Source of the DNA: Drosophila pseudoobscura
Lineage: Eukaryota > Arthropoda > Insecta > Diptera > Drosophilidae
NCBI RefSeq assembly: GCF_009870125.1
Contig: NC_046679.1
Coordinates: 19,220,001-19,284,000, forward strand
Reading direction: 5' to 3'
DNA length: 64,000 bases
The notes beneath the pieces were generated by a model. That model made no database searches, was not told where the DNA came from, and saw only the letters and a program-made list of their open reading frames with translations. A program made the translations under genes and the position numbers. Positions 35,140 to 46,938 of the stretch are shown piece after piece (position 1 is the stretch's first letter; each line of letters opens with the position of its first letter).

Positions 35140-36145
35140 GTATATCTTTAGCCATATAGCCCATGGGGACATATCTACTTGATTCTCCCATTTATTTATT
35201 ATTCCAATATTTTATTTCAATTTTTGCGCAATTTCATGGCGGAAACTTGACAGATTCTGACAATGTGATACCGCGCAACTTAACACCCGAAGTGCTGCAG
35301 GCGTTGCGTGCGGTCAGATTTATTGCGCAGCATATCAAGGATGCCGACAAGGATAACGAGGTGGGTACACACCACCACCAGCACCACCACCATCTCCCTG
35401 GTCCACTGTCCCACATCCCATATCCCATCACCATTCACTTCTCTCCAGCCTCATGCTTATTTTTGTTGCCCATTTTTATTGACGGGACCACACCACTCCT
35501 CGAGAAGCAGCGGATAAAAGATGGCTGTACAGTACTGGAGTGGAATGGAGTGGAGTGGAGTGGAGGGGAGTCCTCGTAGAATCCTTGATGCTGTTATTGT
35601 TTGGATTGCCATATTTGCGGCGTCTGTCTGGAGCTTTTTCGCCTCTTTTTTTTTGTATTGTTTATTACCCTCAACTTCGACTTGAATGCATTGGACGGAA
35701 GAGCCGAGTCCCGAATGTGCAGCAAACAATTGTAAAATATTAAATCATAACTTTATATTTTTATTGCGCCTCAAGTTTATTGAGAGGCAGCCGCCGCAAA
35801 ACAATATTTTATTATCCCCCAAAATATAAAACCAATTTCATTCAGCCCCCAAAAATGATACGGCAAATGATATTAAAAATCTACTTTTTATTATTTCATG
35901 CCGCCCCCCGACCGCCGCCGACCATCCAGATTGTGGAGGATTGGAAATTCGTGTCGATGGTGCTGGATCGTTTCTTCCTCTGGCTCTTCACGCTGTCCTG
36001 CGTGTTCGGGACCTTTGCCATCATCTGCCAGTCCCCGTCGCTCTACGACACCCGCGCGCCAATCGACCGCCAGCTGAGCGAGATTCCGCTGCGGAAAAAC
36101 AATTTCATGTTGCCCCCGGACATTGTCCGGCAGGTCCTCACCTAA
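29704..36145 (+). CDS. nAChRbeta2: Nicotinic acetylcholine receptor subunit beta2 (SBD), 519 aa
   Basis: Eleven exons: 29704-29761, 30022-30215, 30272-30400, 30462-30647, 30707-30839, 30902-31029, 33594-33769, 33822-33974, 34055-34134, 35254-35360, 35930-36145. It is a subunit of neuronal pentameric cation channels gated by acetylcholine, placed in the plasma membrane. A signal peptide of about 20 residues precedes the ligand-binding domain, which holds the 13-residue Cys-loop C154-C168. Loop C reads [10 protein letters not shown] without the vicinal cysteines of alpha subunits, so this is a non-alpha subunit. TM1 ends in [12 protein letters not shown]2 begins [16 protein letters not shown] in exon 7; TM3, the intracellular loop and TM4 ([17 protein letters not shown]) follow. 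The length equals that recalled for D. melanogaster SBD (519 aa). The intron between the TM1 and TM2 exons is 2.56 kb. Confidence 0.96.
31030..33593 (+). other. Intron 6 of nAChRbeta2
   Basis: 2564 bp separating the TM1 and TM2 exons. It holds a (CA)n tract at 31933-31954, an imperfect minisatellite at 32465-32578 and a T-run near 33109-33124. I see no alternative exon. ORFs here are short and without family features. Confidence 0.6.
32465..32578. repeat. Imperfect minisatellite in nAChRbeta2 intron 6
   Basis: About two units of 50-57 bp. The blocks TGGGACCGACT, TTTGGACCGA and GGGGACCGACT are spaced by segments sharing AAGACTGTGT and GTATTC or TAGATTC. Confidence 0.55.
34135..35253 (+). other. 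Intron 9 of nAChRbeta2
   Basis: 1119 bp with a (CA)n tract at 35109-35137 and otherwise ordinary AT-rich sequence. No exon is supported. Confidence 0.6.
35361..35929 (+). other. Intron 10 of nAChRbeta2
   Basis: 569 bp. A TGGAG/TGGAATGGAG minisatellite lies near 35536-35572 and a C-rich tract at 35901-35920 precedes the last acceptor. Confidence 0.6.
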
Positions 36146-36362
36146 TTGGGCGTCCACAGATCACGAATGATGGAAAATCCAGCTAAAGTTAACAATTCTT
36201 GGAAGCCTCCTTACACAGAATGCAATCAAATCAAGTTTTCCAATGAATATTGCATGTCGATGTTTTGTTATTAATGTTTAACAATCAGCAATATTATTAA
36301 ATTAAACTAAACTAGAAGCACTATAAAAGTAAATTGATTCTATAATAATTCGTTCGAAGAGC

Positions 36363-36368
36363 AATAAA
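36363..36368 (+). terminator. Poly(A) signal AATAAA, nAChRbeta2
   Basis: Hexamer about 218 bp after the stop codon. A second AATAAA lies at 36424-36429. Confidence 0.5.
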
Positions 36369-38082
36369 ATTTATTTCCTTTGGTTGGTTTTTGTGGTTCA
36401 TCCTTGGAGGATGGTTAATAAAGAATAAAATTGACAAACTTGTCTCAAGTTCTCGCTTATTCTGAGGAGCTCAGCTTTTGTAAATTTATTTAATATGTAC
36501 ATAAATATATTTTCCAGCTGCTATCAGGGCGAACCACAAGGACATCTGTTCTGGCTCCTACTGATTGTCTGGTGTTAATTTTCAATTAAGAGATGACTTT
36601 TCATAAAAGTTGTTGGGGGAAATAAAACGTTTTTGGTGGGGCGGCTAAGAATATGGCAAGAAGTTTCGCATTTGCTATGTCAAACAGACATTGTGCATAC
36701 GCCACGTTGGCTGCCTAAATAATTTGCAGTATCATTTATTTGACTCCCACTCGTACTCTCACCCGTTTTGCCTTCGCATTCGCCTTTGTCTCTGTCTCTG
36801 TCGCTTCACTTGTCTGACTGGCTGCCGCATTAAATTAGAAAGTTGAAATCTCTCTGGCCTCGCATTCATCAACATGTGTAGGTCCTGGCAAAGCAAAAGA
36901 CTTTCTTTCTTTTCGGTACTGTCAACAGACATAATTTTGTGAGATCCTTGACTGGCAGGGACGGTGGGGGATAACATCATACACAAATGTGTTGATGAAG
37001 AAAAAGAGGGGAGCTGTATGCCAAAGGTCGAGGCTTAAACACTCTACGGAAGAAAGCAATTGAAGCTTCAGCAGGAAGCTTGAGGAAAACACCCGGAAAA
37101 AGTAGCGTATAGATAAGGGTTTCATTACATTATATTTCATACAAATTTCCCTATACCCTTTCAGGCATAAGTGTGCTCCAGATATTATTAGGATTTGCTT
37201 AAGGATTCCGTGCTGTGCCCCCACCCTCCATCTTAATGTCGTTTGCTGCGTTTCCTTGTTGTACTTTATTTCATTTTTGGTGATTTTTTTTTTTTGTTCT
37301 TGTTTTGTTTGTTGGCAGTTTTAAATTAGAAAAGTTTTTGCCAGATTTTTGTTTTACATTTTTCATATTTTCTACGGGCCGTGCGCATGTTGTGTCGCTG
37401 CTGTCCCTACTGCTGCCGTTGTTCCCAGTGTTTTGGTGTGTCAGTGCGTCACATGCGTAGCAGCTCCAAGAGTCGCCGGCTCCATCTCCATCTCCATTTC
37501 CATCAGCCTGAACGGCATTCGTGGGACCCATCCCCGGCACCGGCTGAGCTGAGCTGAGGAGCTGCGAACTCAGGCGAAGTATGTCATGTTAATTTCTATT
37601 TGTTTGCCATGCAGAGCGGCAAACTTGTCCCGGAGTCCTGAGCTCTACGCAAATCCACTAACAGTGCAGACCAGCCAGAGAACAACCCCCTCCATAAGCA
37701 AATTATCCAAAAAGTGAATCTAAAAACAGCACAGTGGGAAAATATTAATGAGACATGAAATAGAGTTCTAGAGTTCATGAGGCAATCGTGCCCACACCTG
37801 GCAGTGTTCACTGTAATGGTATTTGCATAAAGCCGCAAAGTATGCAACACATTTTCGGGGCTCAAGTTAAAGTTCAGCAAAGCACAAAACAATATGCAAA
37901 TTTTGCCCCGACTCTTACTTCTAGACAAAAGGAAAATAACAAAAAAAAGGGGCATCGAGAAGGTTCTTGGGTCAGAGCAAACGACTTTTTTTCTATGTGC
38001 CATCCCTTCAGTTTCAGCTGCATGTGTTAAGCAACTGTTAAGTGACTTAAGCCCAGTTTACACGCTCAATTACACCACAAGG

Positions 38083-38117
38083 AGCAGCAACAGCAGCAGC
38101 AGCAGCAGCAGCAGCAA
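38083..38117. repeat. (CAG)n microsatellite
   Basis: About eleven CAG units with one CAA, in the gap between the receptor genes. Confidence 0.85.
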
Positions 38118-38312
38118 CATCAACAGCTATGGCAGCAGGAGTAGGAACAGGGAGGGCAAGAGCGAAAGGGATGTCATGTCCCTGGTAGCTAATTAAAAAA
38201 CGAGTTGCGCAACGGAAATCAAAACCATAAACTGTGCTGCCGCAAAGGAAACGCAGCTGAAGCTGTGTTGCAAGAGCCAGAGTTCGGGCCAAGATTGAAT
38301 CGAGTCTAGCGA

Positions 38313-38337
38313 GCTGCTGCTGCTGCTGCTGCTGCTG
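38313..38337. repeat. (CTG)n microsatellite
   Basis: Eight CTG units, about 200 bp from a (CAG)n tract of opposite sense. The two together could form a hairpin in a transcript. Confidence 0.85.
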
Positions 38338-41000
38338 GTGCAAACGGCGCCCAGGAGAATCACGTGCGAGGCCAAGTTTGGCCAACCAACTAACCCACAC
38401 AAATACACACCAGCATCAGCACCAGCACACACACACACACACACACCCGTAAACACTCTCCAAAATGCACTCGTGTGTCGCCATGTCCGGCGGCGTGACA
38501 GCAGAAACTATATTCCGAAACCAGAGAATTGCTACATTTGACCAGAGGCACGTCAATTAGAGTTTAAAGGGGGGCGTGGCCGATGTGTGAATGACTTTGA
38601 TGTGCCACCGGGGGGTCACAGGAGGGGATGCCCTCCCCTTACAGGAGCCTAGGAGGGGGTGGTGGCAAGGCCACAGCGGGTGGCTGGCCTCATTTTCAGT
38701 TTGGTTATTTATTTAATTTGAAAGCAATTCTTTGTTTGTTTCTGTTTCTGTTTCTGTTTCGGGTTTCTGTGGGTGTTTCGGGCATAAGCCGCCAGCGATT
38801 TCTGTTCTGTTCGAGTTTTGAATGATTGTTGGGGCTGTTTAGGCAGCCATTAACCCGTATGTGGGTTCAGGGGCAAATACATACTATAGGCACAAACTGT
38901 TGGTGAAAGTTTGTCTGCTAAGCCAGCAGAAATAACAAGTAGGCTGTAAGTTATCCTAAAATACAGATCTCCCAAACTGTTTTGGACTCTGTACATATAA
39001 CCAAAACCTAACTAAATCTATCTAAATTTTAAATCATAATGACCTAATATAACTTTAAATAAAATTTCGATATTTCTGACCGTACTCAATCTGAAAATAA
39101 TGAACCGAGAGCCAACAAAATCGTACTTTAACTAACCGAAACGGGGAAAAAATGGCAACCAGCCTAACTAATGCGAAAAAGTGTTTACAGAAAGCCACAT
39201 TCTGTGCCTTTCCATCAAAATCTAATTTCGAGTTAATCTGTGGTCAGACGTACTTACTTAACTTGATTTCCATGAAATGTGTGGGGTCATTGCTGGGTTA
39301 AAATAGTTAAGTCTCGGGTCCGTTTTCGAGTCTAAAGTTCATTTCGAATGATCCAGGGCAAAACCAACAAGAAACATATGAGTGTGCAATGATAAATTAC
39401 AAAATGGCTGCCTATGGCAATGGCATGTGTGTGTTTCTGTGGTGTGTGCGACCCACTCCCAGGCAGTGGCCACAAAGGCCATTTTGTTGTTATTAAGTTT
39501 GGCTTGAGCCATTTTTTTTAGACAGCTGCACATGGCTTTTGTCTATGTGGGGCAGAGAGAAGCGCGCAGGAGGCTCGACAGTTGTAGACTGCGTGAAATT
39601 AATGATGCGCCAAAGTTGGGCCTTTTCCCGGGGCTGGCTTCGTTCATCTTCCTCATTGTTGTGCAGTCGAAACGGCAACGAGAGATGTCCACAAAATGTA
39701 GGACTAAAGACGCTTTTATTAATAGTCCTGGTACGTGGTCACGATTAACTGCCATTTTACGCACTCGCACTCGCACTCGTCCTGCCACTCGTCGCACCGT
39801 ACCGCATGCTCCAAATGGCCGATGGGCGGTCTTAGCCTTTTTGAAAGCTTTTTGCTGTTGCGTAAGTCAGAAAGTCCCATCTCTACCGCGCTCTCCCCCT
39901 TCTCTGTGGCTATCTGTGTGTGTGTGTGTGTGAGTGTGCGTGTGTAATCTGCGTGGGATTTGGACACGACTTTACTTAAGTTCATAAAAATTCTATTAAA
40001 GGCGAAAAAGCTTAGCTTAGGGGCTTCGTTCCGTTTCTTTTGCATGCCAAAGCAGTTAGCGTTCTGCAATCCATAATCGACTAGATCTTTGATGAGAGAG
40101 CCTTTAATAATTACATACACATAATATTCTCCCGACCACTTCTTATACCATCTTATACCCGACTCTTTTGGCTCGTTCCTTTTTGTTTTAATGAGAAACT
40201 TCATCTCTAAAACTACAATCGCTTATTCTTTAGCGTTATAGGGGGAGATTTCGAGGCCGGAACAGCTGCATGATTGAAGAGCCCGTCGTCTATGGCATTG
40301 TCCTTCTGCTATTGCTCTGGCGCTCCTGTTTCGCCCGGAACAATCAGAGTCAACTGCTTTTAATAACATTTTTCACTGTGGCATCTTCTCTGTTCCGCAC
40401 CTACTGCTCCGTCTCGTCTGTTTTCTGCTTTTGTCTTTCGGTGTTTTTTTGTCGCTTAAGTGGGGAGCCCCGGCGCTGTCAAGTGATGCTAGTGCTGGTG
40501 CTGCTGCTGCCACGCCCACCGCTTTTGCCCAGCCGCCCACCATTTTACATGACATTTTAAATTTACGATTTACATTAAATGGCGCAATGCAAAAGCAACA
40601 ACGGGCTGGGAAGGGAAGGGAAGGGAAGGTAGGGGAAAAAAGTACGCCGAGTGGTTGTAAAATGAAATTGCTCAGCCGCTTCAAGGAGGCTCCGGCTCAG
40701 ATGCCTCTGCTCGACCACCCAGCAATCCATCCATCCGTGCCACCTCTCCCGGACCGACTCCTTCTTTGGGCTCGTTCGCCGGTTGTCTACCCGTCCTCGA
40801 AATACAGTTAAAAACCAATTTCGTGTATGTAAAATATATCAACTATATATTTAAGTGGCTCTCCTGCGCCTGTGCCTGTGCCCGCTCCTTTTTTGCGGCC
40901 GCCTTTATTTGTATTCTTTCCTACTTGTCGCTTGTCAGGGATAAATGCATTAGCGGACGTAACAATTTACACATTAAGGCGTGACAAAGGGGCGTGCACC

Positions 41001-41534
41001 AGGGGTGTGGTAAAAGGTAATATATGAGAGTGGCATTGGGGCAGGGATGCTGGGGTTGGGACTGGGATTGGGATTGGCATTGGGATTTGGGTTGAAACAC
41101 ATTAAGGATAGGAAATCTATTTGGGTGGAGGCTCAGCTCGAAATCTGTTTGAACAATCACATAAATTCGAGGGGAAATAGATGGTGAAAGAGTAATGAGT
41201 CATGATATTTGTTTATTAAACTCATAGGAAATAGCTTTATTATTGTGAAAATTTAATCCCCTTCGTAAGCTGAGGAAATAATATTAAACTCCCATGGAGA
41301 TATATCCTTTCGATGTCATTAATTATTCCTTTTGAGTCCTCTAGTCTGTAGCATCTGATAAAAGTCATAATATTTCAGCGAGTTGCCCATATAAATCTAC
41401 GCCAACGACTAATTAAACTTTGGGGTCCAGAATTTTGTTTTTATGATGATTCCTGATGAGCCGACCCCGCCTCCTCCCAAAAAAATGCTGGCAGTCAAAT
41501 AAATAGTTGTTTCGTCTTGTTTTGTTACTTCTTC

Positions 41535-41565
<31 letters not shown>

Positions 41566-44500
41566 ACAGACAGGCAAGCACACCTGTCCGCACACTTGAC
41601 GGGTATTTCCGTTTCCGTTATGCGAAAAGTTTTTTTTTGGAAGAGCCTAAGTCGTCCTAGCCCCTTACAATTTTCGTGTTGTCGAAGTTGTTGAGGGGAG
41701 AAAGTTTCACGCTTAACATTTGCGCCGCGCAAAAGTTGAAAAGTTTATCCCAACACACAGCCCAGGGACGGGTGGACTTATGGCCAGGGCTGAGGCTCAG
41801 GCTGAGGCTGAGGCTGACTAACTAACTGACAGACACCTGTACAGTGTACACACACACACACACATGTGTGTTTGTATGCTGATTAGCGTGGGCCGTGATT
41901 AAGGCGAAGGCGAAGGTAAACGTGCCAAAGGCTTAGGCTGAGGCGGATGGTTGAGAGGGTAGCGGGGCAAACTGGCGCTTAATTAAATTTAACAGCTGCT
42001 TAATTGCACTTATGCCAGTGGGCGGCGGCGGTGTTGGGGGCATGGCTAGGCCACATTATTGCCGCTGCCGTTCCTATTAATAATTTTGACCAAGAACGCT
42101 AATGAGCCAAACTCCAGCCAACTTCAGCCAGCTCTGACTTCGACTTCGACTTGGAGTTCAAGTTCGAGTCAAGTTTTTCAATTTGTATAAAAAATACATC
42201 AGCCTCTCGGCAGCGGGCATAACCATTTAACCATAGAGTTTGCACTTTTCAAATGTAATTAATTTTTGTTCGCCTAAGAGTGCTCTTCGGGGAAGCAATT
42301 TACGCCAGAAAGTGCACTAACTCCAGTAAGATGTGGAGCTGGATAGTTGGTGGGTGGGAAAGGGGTAGAGTGTAGATTTACAAAAAGATTTAAGTGGCCA
42401 AGAAATGTTTATCTTACAAAGGTTTCCAAATTATATTTGTCGATGGATGGATTATCAAATTACTTACCAAAGCGGATAAAAGAAATGCCGATTAATCCTT
42501 AGAATTCATTGCATATAGACATGTTTTTTCTTCAATACCTTTTCAATGGAAAATACTAAAAAAATAAATAGATAAACACCTCCGATTGTCTGTGATTAGT
42601 GGACATTTGTAGATCATAATTTTCACTTTCATTGCCAGCGTTTAGGGTATTTGCACTGTACCAATCTTTGGGGCAACTTTCCTCAGCCTTTGGGTGCTTT
42701 CATTTATCATCGTATGCCGGGCACTTTCTCGTCCTGTCCGTTCGTTTCATTTTCGCTGCCCTGCCTCAATTTCTGGCCAGTGGCAGAGGCTATTAATTTC
42801 GCGTCAATTAAAAATTAAGCCAATTATTTGTGCCTGCCCCGGGGCTGGGCTCTGGACTGGCTCTACTCTGTCCGGCCTCCACAACAGACCTTGTTCTGAG
42901 TCCTCTTTTCCTTTCCGTCCGTTTCGTTTCCTTTTCTTGTCGTTCCTCTGCTTTCCCTTGACTGCATTCGAAGTCCATTAGGGCTTCATTTGTTTTTAAT
43001 GCTGTGTAACCTTTGCCTTTGCCAGAAACGAAAATAGCATAAAATAAAAGACAACCAAAAAAAGAACGCGAAATTTCTAAGTTGGCACTTTCACGGTTTC
43101 GTTTTGAGACTCGGACGGCATCTCCGGTTCGTGTCGCTTCGGTGCCAGGGTCGCGCCCGCCGTTTATTGGCTAATTTAATTTGCATGTCTTGCGTTTGGG
43201 CAATTAATCAGCGGAAACAGCTGTCCGTCGCTTTAACCCTTTGCCACCCATTACCCATCCTGGATGTTGGCCTGCTGTTCTTCTTTTCATAGAATTTTTC
43301 TGTTGGCCTTATTTCTCGTTGTAGTCGCTTTTTCGGCACTTTATATTGTGCTCTTTGTATTGTGTAATCCTTGTCTTGCTATTCCTTATTGAATTACATG
43401 CCACGCCCACTGTGACTGATGCCTCCTGCCCTGTGCCCTTCGGCTTTTAATTGCATTTTCCTTGGGCACAAATGCAACACTCAAGTGGCTCCCGACTGCT
43501 GCTGCTGCTGCTGCTGCTGCCACCTTTTGTGACCTCTGCCTGCCCCTTCTGGAGCAGAGCTTCATTTGTTTCGCTCGAGTTGAAATTAATGCAGTAATTT
43601 GTAATGAGTTTGCCTCTGTGCCTTTTTTGCTGTTATTGTTGTCGGCGGAATTGCAGGCTTTATTGTTGCATACTTGATGGCGCTGGCCCGGCCCAGGATC
43701 TACAACTGAATATAATTCATTTCTTTTCGCAATCCAATTTGCAGCCATGCACTTGCCAGTGCCTGTCCCTTGTTATGATAATTTATTTTATTTAGTCGGC
43801 CACTAATTGTGCGGACAAACGCTGTTCATAATGGGCTGAGACGCGCTCTGAATATTCAAGCGTCATCGAATTTCGAGTTTCGTAAATCAAATTATTCAAA
43901 ACGCTAGACCAGACCCAGATCCACAGCCAAGTCCCAGACTAGGCTCCACTGTAGTGCCCTGATGTGTCAACAGGATGTCTGTCCAATATTTATTTTCGCT
44001 TTGGGAAATTTCATTCGTTTTTCTCTAAAACGTACGCTTAGTTTTTAGGTTTGAAAATCATTTTGTTTAGTAAAGGTTCCTTTTTGTTACAGCAGTCGAA
44101 CATTCGACGCAATTTTTATCCTAGTTTTCTAGTCCTATTCTATATCCTAGTATCCCAGTAAAGACGTTGGAAACTTAAATTATATTATTTATAAATTATT
44201 AACTCTTTTCTCGATACTTTGCCACAAACCAGAGTGCCATAAAATTGATACAAATCTGATTCGCCGATATCGTATTTTCGGAGTACTTTATTGTAGCTCC
44301 ATCCTGTTGTTTTGCTGTTGTTGTTGCTTCCCGTTGGGGATCGCCAGGGCACAGAGGGGCCAGAGGATAGCGGAGGCGACCCCGTTTTTATATGCATTGT
44401 CAAGCCATAAATTTGTTTGGCTCTGCAGCATAAATATTTAAGCAAAGACAAGCCACGTCACGCACCCTCCGAACTATAAAAGCGCCAAAAAAATGAAATT

Positions 44501-45580
44501 GAAATAAATTGAAAATTGCAGAAAATATAACAAAGTGTTGCCCAACAGCGAACGGGGGTGGTGATGAGGGTTTCCACAAGGGAGGGGGACAGCTTTTGTT
44601 TGCTGGAAAATTCCCTGTTCTGTAAGTTGAATCCTTTTGCTATGTCCAGCTGTCTGCTCCGGTCTGCTCCGGTCTGATCTGATCTGTCTGTCCCTCTTCT
44701 GGCCAGAGTGTGCGTGCATATAAATTAAGTTTTAAAAGTAAGCATTCTGCCCTCTCTTTCAGTCTCGTCCTGGCTCTCTGCTCTGCTGTAGTTTGCTTTT
44801 GTGTTGTATTTGAAATCAAAATAAAATGCACCAGCCAGTTTTCTGTTTAACATTTGATAGTCCAAGGAGCAGGTGGATGGGTGGATGGGTGAATGGGTGG
44901 AAGGTAAGTTTACCTGGCTTAGGGGGCTCTGCTTTCAAACTTGGTCCAAGGCAAGACCATACTTTGGTCAGCTTCTTACTATGCTGAGCCAATCCCCGCA
45001 TCGGAAATGCATTAACATGTGAAGGGTGTTTAAAGATAAACATAGAAAACTCACTTGCAATGGTCCACGGCTTTGAATGGAGATTGATTTTGTGTTGGCT
45101 GAATGTTCTGTTCTGAAATTCACTTGATAATTTAATTCGGTTAAAAGGAATTCAATTAGGAGAAATGTTTTTAAGGTCTTGGTTTCTGGCTTTGTGGGGT
45201 TTGAGTAGATTTAAAGTTTGCGCCAAAGTTGGGATGCATCTAAAGAGGTTTATTTCGATTTCTGTGGGATTTTGAAGTTTTAGTGCTGGTTTTTCTCTCT
45301 AAAAAGATGCTCTTCAATTAGGATAAGCTTATCGGATGGCAGTGGTGAAAAGTTCAAGCCTGCCCCTGACATCCTTGCAGCCAGAGAGCGCATTCATTAG
45401 CAGAGATTTCTTTTATCGATGCGAGTGACAGTTAAATACGAGTTTGTTTTCCAATTAAACCATTTGATTAGCTTTTGCGAACGAACTGCAAAAGGACAGT
45501 CAGTGGAACGATCTCTCTGCCTCTCTTTCTGATTGTTTGCCACTGTGCGTGCCACAAGCAGGGGCGTGGACGCTGCCACT
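41001..45580. other. Gene-free stretch (part 2 of 4)
   Basis: Non-coding sequence with (CA)n at 41535-41561, GGCTGA units near 41789-41817, (CTG)n at 43498-43520, CTGCTCCGGT units near 44652-44675 and TGGATGGG units near 44873-44905. No exon, RNA gene or mobile element is recognised. Confidence 0.45.
41535..41561. repeat. (CA)n microsatellite
   Basis: Thirteen CA units in the gap between nAChRbeta2 and nAChRalpha2. Confidence 0.85.
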
Positions 45581-45588
45581 GGCGTTGC

Positions 45589-45599
45589 AGTGTGACCAG
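45589..45599 (-). promoter_or_regulatory. Core-promoter motif 1 match
   Basis: Reads CTGGTCACACT on the minus strand, a full match to the Drosophila motif 1 consensus YGGTCACACTR as far as it extends. It lies in a gene-free region, so it may be a chance match or mark an unannotated promoter. Confidence 0.3.
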
Positions 45600-45803
45600 C
45601 ATTGTGCGTGAAGCATGTTAATTGCGCCTAATCAGCGACAAGGGCATTAGCACCACATCCACAGCCACAGCCACAGCTTCGTGTATGGGCGGGGCCCTCT
45701 CCAAGCGCTTAATTACATAAGTGAAGAGGGGCTTGGAGGGTGCCACCAGCCACCCAAAAATCCCGCTGACTAGTCAGCAAGGGCACCATTTCCTTCAAGT
45801 TTT

Positions 45804-45964
45804 CTGCTGATGGCTAGATTTCCAATTCCCGCATTATCCCGAAATGGGAAAAGAAAAGACAATTATTTACAGAATCAAAGGCGAAGAATCTGTGTTACGT
45901 TGCCATTTTGCGCTGATGGCTTGATCTCCAGTTGCCGCATTATCCCGAAATGGGATAAGACAAG
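45804..45964. repeat. Tandem duplication with a hairpin core
   Basis: Two copies of about 55 bp begin at 45804 and 45911, 106 bp apart. They share GCTGATGGCT and the identical core GCATTATCCCGAAATGGGA (45831-45849 and 45937-45955). In the second copy TTATCCC-GAAAT-GGGATAA is a perfect 7-bp stem with a 5-base loop. A related word, TTATCCCGAAAAATGG, occurs at 50004-50019. Confidence 0.75.
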
Positions 45965-46904
45965 CTCTAATCTAAGTGTCGGGGACAATTTGCTAGTTCA
46001 CCGCATTCACTTTTGGTTAACAGATTTCTTTTCGTGCCACTAACTCAATAAACTTAGCGTTGTCTTGCATGACAAGAGCAATGTCGACAGACACTCAACG
46101 GGTTATTAGCGAGGGGATTGTGGGTGGCTGGGTGCGGGGCTGCAGGGCTGCGGGGCTGCGTGGCGGCCAACGTTGTCTTTTGGCCCCAGCCACGATGATG
46201 AGCTCTTGTCCGTCTTCCTGCCGTCGTCGTTGTTGTTGTTGCCGATTTCGTTGCAGTGAGCGCCTCGCTAAATGGATTTTTAATGTCGTTGCCAATGCAG
46301 GAAAAGTTTCCCCCAAAAAGGTTGTTGTCATCGCCAGAGCGAGTATCCTGTCTGTACGTGTTCGTGCGTATCTGTGTGTGTGTGTGTCTGTGTGTAAATA
46401 ATAACACTTAAGCGCTGAAATTGTCTAATGGGTTCAGGCGAGGCATCCATAGAGATGGCCCAGAGATGATGCCTACTTTCAATCAGATCGCAAGAATGTT
46501 TTTTGGATCGAGATTCCGATTATTTCCTGTTAATAAAAATGTCAATTGTAAATGCATGAAATGCATAATTATGATATAAAAAAACGATCTTGAATAATAT
46601 TGTAGATATGGTTTAAAAGGAATATATGTTTGCCTTAAAGCTGAGTGAACGAGGCCAGCATTTTGTTCTGCTTGAAAGATCGTAAAGTAAATTGATTTTC
46701 TATGAATTAACGTAACGTGAAGAACACTATACGATGCAGCCATCTCTCCCATCTCCAGGAGGAGCTGCATGCTGCTGCTGCTGCTGTTGCTGCCTCAGCT
46801 TCTATGGTTAGGTACGTGCAACAATCAAGTGTCAGCGTAATGAGCTATCAAGCTGCAAAATATGCAATTTGAGCGCGACTGAATTGTGCGACAAAGAGAC
46901 CCGC

Positions 46905-46938
<34 letters not shown>

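Larger units (their letters stand above)
36146..41000. other. Gene-free stretch after nAChRbeta2 (part 1 of 4)
   Basis: Probable nAChRbeta2 3' UTR to about 36.45 kb, then non-coding sequence. Simple repeats include (CAG)n at 38083-38117, (CTG)n at 38313-38337, (CA)n at 38426-38446, GTTTCT repeats near 38738-38760, CGCACT units near 39761-39780 and GGGAA units near 40606-40628. ORFs are short and dominated by these repeats. Nothing supports a gene. Confidence 0.5.
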
